Positions 59,474 through 64,000 of a stretch of DNA of 64,000 bases are shown here, piece by piece. Under the pieces are notes generated by a model, which saw only the letters and a program-made list of their open reading frames with translations, did no database searches and was not told the DNA's origin. The translations under genes were made by a program, and so were the position numbers. Origin of the DNA: Acanthamoeba lenticulata (taxonomy: Eukaryota; Discosea; Longamoebia; Acanthamoebidae). The stretch is from contig NAVB01000010.1 in assembly GCA_002179805.1 (NCBI GenBank), positions 62,001 to 126,000 of the forward strand. Direction: 5' to 3'. The stretch's first letter is position 1; each line of letters begins with the position of its first letter.

Positions 59474-60225
59474 ATGAACTTTGCCACAGCACCGGAGGAA
59501 GACTTTAACGACATTAAGCCTTCGCAGCCCATCACCGTCGTGTGCGTGGACGGGACGGAGGAGAGCGAGCGCGCCCTGCGCTGGGCCATGCGGAACGTGC
59601 CGCAAAAGCACGGCCTGATGCTCGTGCATGGAGCCAAGATCCCCTGGAGCGCCTGTGCGTCCAACGCTTTCTTCTTGTTCTCAAGTGGTGCTTGTTGCAA
59701 GCTGATGCACATCACACAGCGCTTGAGATCAAACCCAAGCGGTCGGACAACCTCAAACGTTGTGGAGAACTGTCGTCGCGGTACCAGCAACTGTGCGAAG
59801 CGAATGGGGTATGTGCTACCGTGTGGTGTGGCTGTACGGCTTGTCAACAACCATTTTTTGTTCTTGAACTCGGCGCAGAGGCGGTGCGCAATGGCCCACC
59901 TGCACTTCCAGAGGGGCGACGCATTTGGCGATCATGTTTGCGACTTGGCCAGGTAAGTTCTACGAGGTGCTGGCTTGATAGGCTCCTCACCATTCACGTT
60001 CTGCAGACTTCGTGGAGCCCAGGCTGTGATTACAGGCCGCCGGGACATATCAAACGCCAGAAGGTAAAAAACATCTTGAAAGTGGCGCTTTTTGCATTGT
60101 CGTGTCTCAGGCTGAGCGACCGGGGGGGAGGCAGAGCAATCATGGGGTCGAGCTCGGAGTACATCCTGAAGCACTGCGACGACATTCCCGTCACAATCGT
60201 CCCCTCCGAGGATTACGATGAGTGA
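59474..60225 (+). CDS. Universal stress protein (UspA-like)
   Basis: Small nucleotide-binding-type stress protein. Exon 1 reads MNFATAPEEDFNDIKPSQPI, TVVCVDGTEESERALRWAMR, VPQKHGLMLVHGAKIPW, which is the UspA beta1-alpha1-beta2 start. Middle exons give RSDNLKRCGELSSRYQQLCE and FQRGDAFGDHVCDLARLRGA, then QAVITGRRDISNARRLSDRG GG. The last exon closes with RAIMGSSSEYILKHCDDIPV TIVPSEDYDE, matching the family's G-S.S.Y.L.....PV.IV ending. The G-2x-G-9x-G(S/T) ATP loop is present in altered form (TGRRD...GGGRAIMGSSS), so ATP binding is not assured. About five exons. A broken copy of exon 1 lies 5.7 kb upstream, on the other side of the glycosidase-like gene. Confidence 0.82.
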
Positions 60226-60275
60226 GCTGTTGTTGCCATAGGACAATACAACTTGTGCAGTCTTCTATTTTAGTC

Positions 60276-60352
60276 AAAACTTTAACCAAGAATCGAACTC
60301 GGGCTTCCGAGGTATATAGGCTCACGTGCTGCCACTATAACCCCTCTCCTCT
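60276..60352 (-). other. tRNA-like sequence, probably degenerate
   Basis: On the minus strand TAGTGGCAGCACG resembles an A box and GAGTTCGATTC a B box, at roughly tRNA spacing, and CCGAG/CTTGG can form a T stem. The acceptor ends do not pair and no 5-bp anticodon stem with a 7-base loop forms. I take it as a tRNA pseudogene or chance pol III-like boxes. It lies about 100 bp upstream of the 5S gene. Confidence 0.3.
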
Positions 60353-60448
60353 CGGAGATGTGTCCAAGAGGAAGCGCGACGAGACGAGTACCTGGTCATT
60401 GGGCAGACGGTAAAAGCGGTCATATTGGGCAGAAGAGCTGCAACAGAT

Positions 60449-60567
60449 GGATACGGCCATACTGCGCAGAAAGCACCGCTTCCCATCCGAACAGCGAAGT
60501 TAAGCTGCGCCAGGCGGTGTTAGTACTGGGGTGGGCGACCACCCGGGAATCCACCGTGTCGTATCCT
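60449..60567 (+). rRNA. 5S rRNA: 5S ribosomal RNA
   Basis: 119 nt. The ends GGATACGGC and GTCGTATCCT pair as helix I. The interior has the universal CCCATCCGAACAGCGAAGTT AAGC segment, GTGTTAGTACTGGGGTGGG and GACCACCCGGGAAT, which is the pol III internal control region (box A AAGTTAAGC, box C GGGGTGGGCGACC). It closely resembles the Acanthamoeba 5S sequence as I remember it. This is a single copy here, lying between two protein genes, not an array. The RNA is made by pol III and enters the large ribosomal subunit. Confidence 0.96.
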
Positions 60568-60570
60568 ACT

Positions 60571-60575
60571 TTTTG
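60571..60575 (+). terminator. Pol III terminator of 5S rRNA
   Basis: A run of five T begins four bases after the 5S 3' end, as expected for pol III termination. Confidence 0.8.
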
Positions 60576-61076
60576 GCTTCTTCATGCGCCTTGATGTCCC
60601 TTTGGGTCTCCTTCCACTTTTGATGCTGGGCTGCCTCTCTTCCCAAAAAAAAAACCAGAGATGAATAGAAAAAATCTTGTTTGGTGGCCGCACACACGCG
60701 CGACGTACAAGCGAGTCCCCCTCAAGGAAAGGAGATGACGGGAAGAAGAGAAAAGGGAGGGAAGGGAAGTGGAGAGGTGGGAGTTTTGTGACACACAAGG
60801 CCCGACAGAGAGGAAGCAAAAAGAAGTGTTGACAGAAGAAGAAAAAGATAAAGGGGAAAGCGGGGGAAAAAGGGGAGTGGCGAAGCGGGGCTCCGTCTTC
60901 GCCCTCCTCTCCACCTGCCACAGCGGGCGGCGGTCGGCTGAAGGGAAGATGGTGTGAGCGCGCGTAAGGCGCCTCTCAGTGGCCGACCACCGGCGAGGGA
61001 TTCTGGCCCACGGGCTGCAAGTCATCACGGTGACCACAAGCGTGAGCTCATGGACACGGAGTAGAGCTAGCGCTTC
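60576..61076. other. Intergenic, purine-rich, no gene seen
   Basis: About 500 bp between 5S rRNA and the LSM14 stop. It includes a long purine-rich run (60720-60880). The frames here are low complexity. Presumably it contains the LSM14 3'UTR. Confidence 0.4.
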
Positions 61077-62922
61077 TCATGAGGTAACGACGCGTACCGC
61101 GAATCTCTTCTGGGGAGCGGACGAGCCCCTGACGGCAGCAGCATAGCCGCCGCGGGGAGCCGAGGCGTAGCCACCGCCGCCGCTGCCGCCACCACCGCGG
61201 GCGGGCCTGCCCTCGGAGGGCTGGTTGTTGCCACCAGCGCCACCGCTGTTGCCGCCACCAGGAGGGCCGTAGCGCCTTGGGCCGCCGCGGTGGTGGTGCA
61301 TCCGCCTGTCGTTGGCCGCCCTGCCAAAGGTCTCGGCGTTGAGGCTCCTCTCGTGACGGCGGCGCTCCCTGGCGCTGCCTTCGCCGTCGTCCTTCAGGCG
61401 ATCGAGCGACTCGCACGAGATGCTGTCAAAGAAGGAGGTCGACTTGTCGTAAGCCTTCTCGGCCGCCGCCACCGGCGGCACAGCCTCGCTCTCCACGCTG
61501 CTCTCGGCATCACCGTGAGTCGCGCCCTTGAGCACTTCCTCCTTGATCTTCTCCTTGTCAAACTTGGAGTTGGCCTTCTCAAAATCGAACTCGGGCAGCT
61601 TCTGCGGGGCGCCGTTGTACCGCCCGCCGCCACCGCCTCCACCGCCGCCGCCAGACCTGGGGCCGCTGCCTCGTCCGGCGTCCGAACCGCCGTGAGGCCG
61701 ACCACCACCGGGGGCGCCGCCGCTAGAGGCAACGGGCCTCGGCTGCGAGGGGGCTCCACCCCGCCGGTCACCTGCCCTGGCCGGAGCAGCGCCCGCGTGC
61801 TGGCCCTGTTGCTGCTGTTGCTGCTGGTTCGAGCCGCGCTGGCCGCCCCGGGATCCGCGGCCGTGAGATCGACCCTCTCGCCTCTCGCCATGGGTGGCGG
61901 CCGCCGAGGCCGGTGCGGCGCTTCCAGTGTAAGGACCGAGCAAAGACGCCCCAGTGTCGGTCTCGAGGGCATGGTTGGGGGCAACAGTGGCACTGCTGCT
62001 GATGCTGCTTCCGTTTTCGTCTCCGTGGCTCGGCTTCGCTGAGTAGACGGTACCATCCGCTGCGGGCTCGACGCGCGCAGGCTCACTGACGGCGGCAGCG
62101 CTCGATCCCGCTACCGCCTCGCCCTTCTTCTCGACCTCAATGCTCTTGCTGTCGTCGCTGGCAGCGGCCGAGGATCCATCCCCATCTTCCCGATCTTCGT
62201 GATCGGCCGACGAATTGCTTTGCTGGGCGGGAGCAGGAGCAGCAGCCGCGGCCTGCTGAGCCTTCCCGAGGGCAGCCTGACCGGCGGTTGGGGCTTGAGC
62301 ATGAACAGGGTAGGGGGGCTGGCCCGGCATCGGCCCCATTTGTGGCCGTGGCGGATAGTTCGGATAGCCGTAGGGGTTGTAGCCCATTTGATACGGATTG
62401 CCGTAAGGGTACCCGTAGCCAGGATAACCGTAGCCCATCGAGGCATCAGGCATTTGCATCTAGAAAGAAAAATAACGGCAAGCAGCGGTGAACATTTTTT
62501 TTGTTATCCCTCATCATCAAACAAAAGAGGGGCGGCAAGTACGGCGTTAATGATCGCGGGATCATTTGGTGGCTGCGGCTGAGCTGGCGGCTGAGGCGGA
62601 GGCTCGCACACTTGCAGCTCCTTGATGTCAGAACCCCTAAAGATAATGTAGTCGTACACGTTGTTGGAAGGCGGAATTTGCTGTCCATCTTTTCGCCTTC
62701 CTTCCGTGCCGAACGAGCGCACTGTTTGGCGAGGTCGATCCAGTCAAAAACAAAGTTCAATAAAGCCCATCACTCAAAGAAAGGCCACCACCAACCATTT
62801 TGAAGGGCCACAGTCGATTGCTTGGGGTCAATGGAAAAGAGAATGCCCTCATAGCGAATGCCGCTCACCGAGATCAGGCTGATCCTGCTCCCGATGTAGG
62901 GAATGGGCGCAGAACCGCTCAT
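61077..62922 (-). CDS. LSM14: LSM14 / Scd6 / RAP55 family mRNP protein
   Basis: Translational repressor and decapping-associated P-body protein. Exon 1 (ATG 62922-62920) gives [40 protein letters not shown]. The next exon gives [40 protein letters not shown]; together they are the complete LSM14-type Lsm domain. The last exon (62459-61077) has a Tyr/Gly/Pro-rich segment ([15 protein letters not shown]), an RGG-rich stretch, the FDF box ([20 protein letters not shown]), the FFD box ([14 protein letters not shown]), the TFG box ([10 protein letters not shown]), and a C-terminal RGG tail. All three signature boxes are present in the usual order. Confidence 0.95.
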
Positions 62923-63256
62923 AGCTTCCTACCACATTCAAGCGAGAATCACTCTCGCGCGTAAGAACTTGACGACAAATCCGGTGCTGCAGTGCCGCTC
63001 GTCTTGGCTGCAGCGCCCCATACCTTTAACTCGTTCCTCTAGCTCACTGAAACTCGATGATTGATAGATTGCCTGGCCACCCTCTAACAGAAAACCAGAC
63101 AACGACAGCGTGTACCGCGGCGCTCTTTCTTTGACACTTTTTCTTTTTAGTTTTCTCTTTACTGATGTTTTCCGTTTTACGTTCGTGTTTGAATAAATAA
63201 CAAAAATGCTTCTGGCCCGCGCTCTCGCGGTACGAAGAGGAGAGAAGACGATTTGT
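62923..63256. other. Intergenic, no gene seen
   Basis: About 330 bp between the RhoGAP stop and the LSM14 start, both on the minus strand. It has an AT-rich central part (63120-63205). Presumably the LSM14 promoter. Confidence 0.35.
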
Positions 63257-64000
63257 TCAGTGCTTGGCGTCGTGCTCTATCGTTCGCAAGCCCGGGCAGG
63301 TATTTCCGACACTCTCGCGGCACTTGCCGTGGGACGTGAAGTCGCAGACTGTGGAAGGAACAACGTCAGTATCCACGTCCGCTCTGTGCGACCGCAGCAG
63401 CGATAAAAGTGGACGAAAGAGAGAGTACGCACGTTCACACCGGTAGATCTTGCGCAGGCCGAAGATGGACTTGAGACAGTGCCTGCAAGTGGCTCGCGAG
63501 AAGGATTCCTTCTTGAAGACATGCTGCTGCTGTCCCGTGGCAGTGGGCTCCTCACACGTTTCGCCGGTCTCTTTGGTTAGCTCCTCCACGATGGCGTCGA
63601 AGTCCCGGCTCTCTTTCTCGGCCTCCTTCACCTCCACAGCCAATTGCTCGATCGAAAGGCTCTCTTGCTCGCTCGACGAGAGAATGCTCCGCGGAGACAG
63701 CAAGCTGTTCTCACTCTGCTTGTTCTGGAGGTGGGCGACGGCCCGTGAGACTCTCACAAGAGCGATTGCCAGCCACACACCAGGAGCGGTGGACATACCG
63801 AAAAAATCTGCTCATGGAAGATGATGCAGTTCTCGATAACGAGGCACTGCGTCCGGACCTGGAGCAGGATGTTGAAGTCGTCGCCTTCCGCCTTGAGCAA
63901 AGACGGTCCGAACACGATGGCCAAGTTGGCCGCGTCCATCTTGTTCTGCTCGCTGTTGGCAGCGACAAGCGCCAACATTTGCACCAATCGGTGGAGGATG
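63257..64000 (-). CDS. RhoGAP protein with C-terminal C1 domain (3' part only)
   Basis: The gene runs off the right edge, so only the C-terminal part is visible. The first exon seen has LHRLVQMLALVAANSEQNKM and DAANLAIVFGPSLLKAEGDD FN, the end of a RhoGAP domain (N-M...NLA-x-FGP-x-LL). A linker (SENSLLSPRSILSSSEQESL) and a coiled coil (LAVEVKEAEKESRDFDAIVE) lead to a C1 zinc finger split by an intron: HVFKKESFSRATCRHCLKSI FGLRKIYRCE, then CDFTSHGKCRESVGNTCPG. The H-x-C-x2-C ... C-x2-C-x4-H-x2-C-x7-C spacing fits a diacylglycerol/phorbol-type or atypical C1. The end is LRTIEHDAKH. It turns off Rho-type GTPases, and the C1 domain would aid membrane targeting. Confidence 0.88.

Noticed and set aside
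1..64000. CRISPR arrays, insertion sequences, bacterial operons or ribosome binding sites
   Set aside because: The window is eukaryotic nuclear DNA. The only direct repeats with regular units are gap-free tandem satellites, and no transposase-like ORF was seen.

Overview
The window is nuclear DNA from a compact, GC-rich protist genome. An Acanthamoeba-like amoeba (Amoebozoa, Centramoebida) is the best guess. The evidence is: short spliceosomal introns, mostly 60-120 bp, with GTACGT/GTGCGT-type donors inside almost every gene; intergenic gaps often under 150 bp; a eukaryotic 5S rRNA gene that resembles the Acanthamoeba sequence as I remember it; a full RNA polymerase II largest subunit with a heptad tail; and many small-GTPase regulators, as is typical of amoebae. 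The species call is inference, because no database search was possible. Gene coordinates below run from start codon to stop codon and include introns. Exon edges are given where I could phase them by eye.

Layout. 0-4.2 kb: an unrecognised protein and, convergent to it, Mediator subunit MED25. 4.3-6.9 kb: a gene-poor island with a 9-bp tandem repeat, a CGT-rich degenerate repeat and a 13-bp minisatellite. 6.9-11.4 kb: a PAQR (adiponectin/progestin-type) receptor, a CUE-RBR ubiquitin ligase and a DUF1415 protein. 11.6-20 kb: two tandem genes for single-pass membrane proteins with a LamG-like ectodomain and a cytoplasmic RasGAP domain. They carry near-identical tracts that look like gene conversion. 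20-30.5 kb: an IQ-RasGEF, an EamA/DMT transporter and a DH-PH RhoGEF. 30.6-36.4 kb: a secreted LamG-lysyl oxidase, a J-domain membrane protein, a U-box membrane protein and an arrestin-like protein. 36.5-42.5 kb: RPB1. 43.3-47.1 kb: a Ctr copper transporter, a short unknown protein, an R3H (SPAG7-like) protein and a secreted unknown. 47.5-53.7 kb: an F-box-MATH-armadillo protein and a Churchill zinc protein. 53.8-60.2 kb: a relic of a universal stress protein (USP) gene, a three-module secreted glycoside-hydrolase-like protein and the intact USP gene. 60.4 kb: 5S rRNA. 61-64 kb: LSM14/Scd6 and the 3' end of a RhoGAP-C1 gene.

Common threads are Ras/Rho signalling (two RasGAP, one RasGEF, one RhoGEF, one RhoGAP), RNA polymerase II transcription (RPB1, MED25), ubiquitin and protein quality control (RBR, U-box, F-box, J-domain), and copper (Ctr and lysyl oxidase). 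The strongest leads for something undescribed are the receptor-like RasGAP pair and the glycosidase-like triplet. In the triplet, modules 2 and 3 have lost the putative acid/base glutamate while keeping the putative nucleophile.
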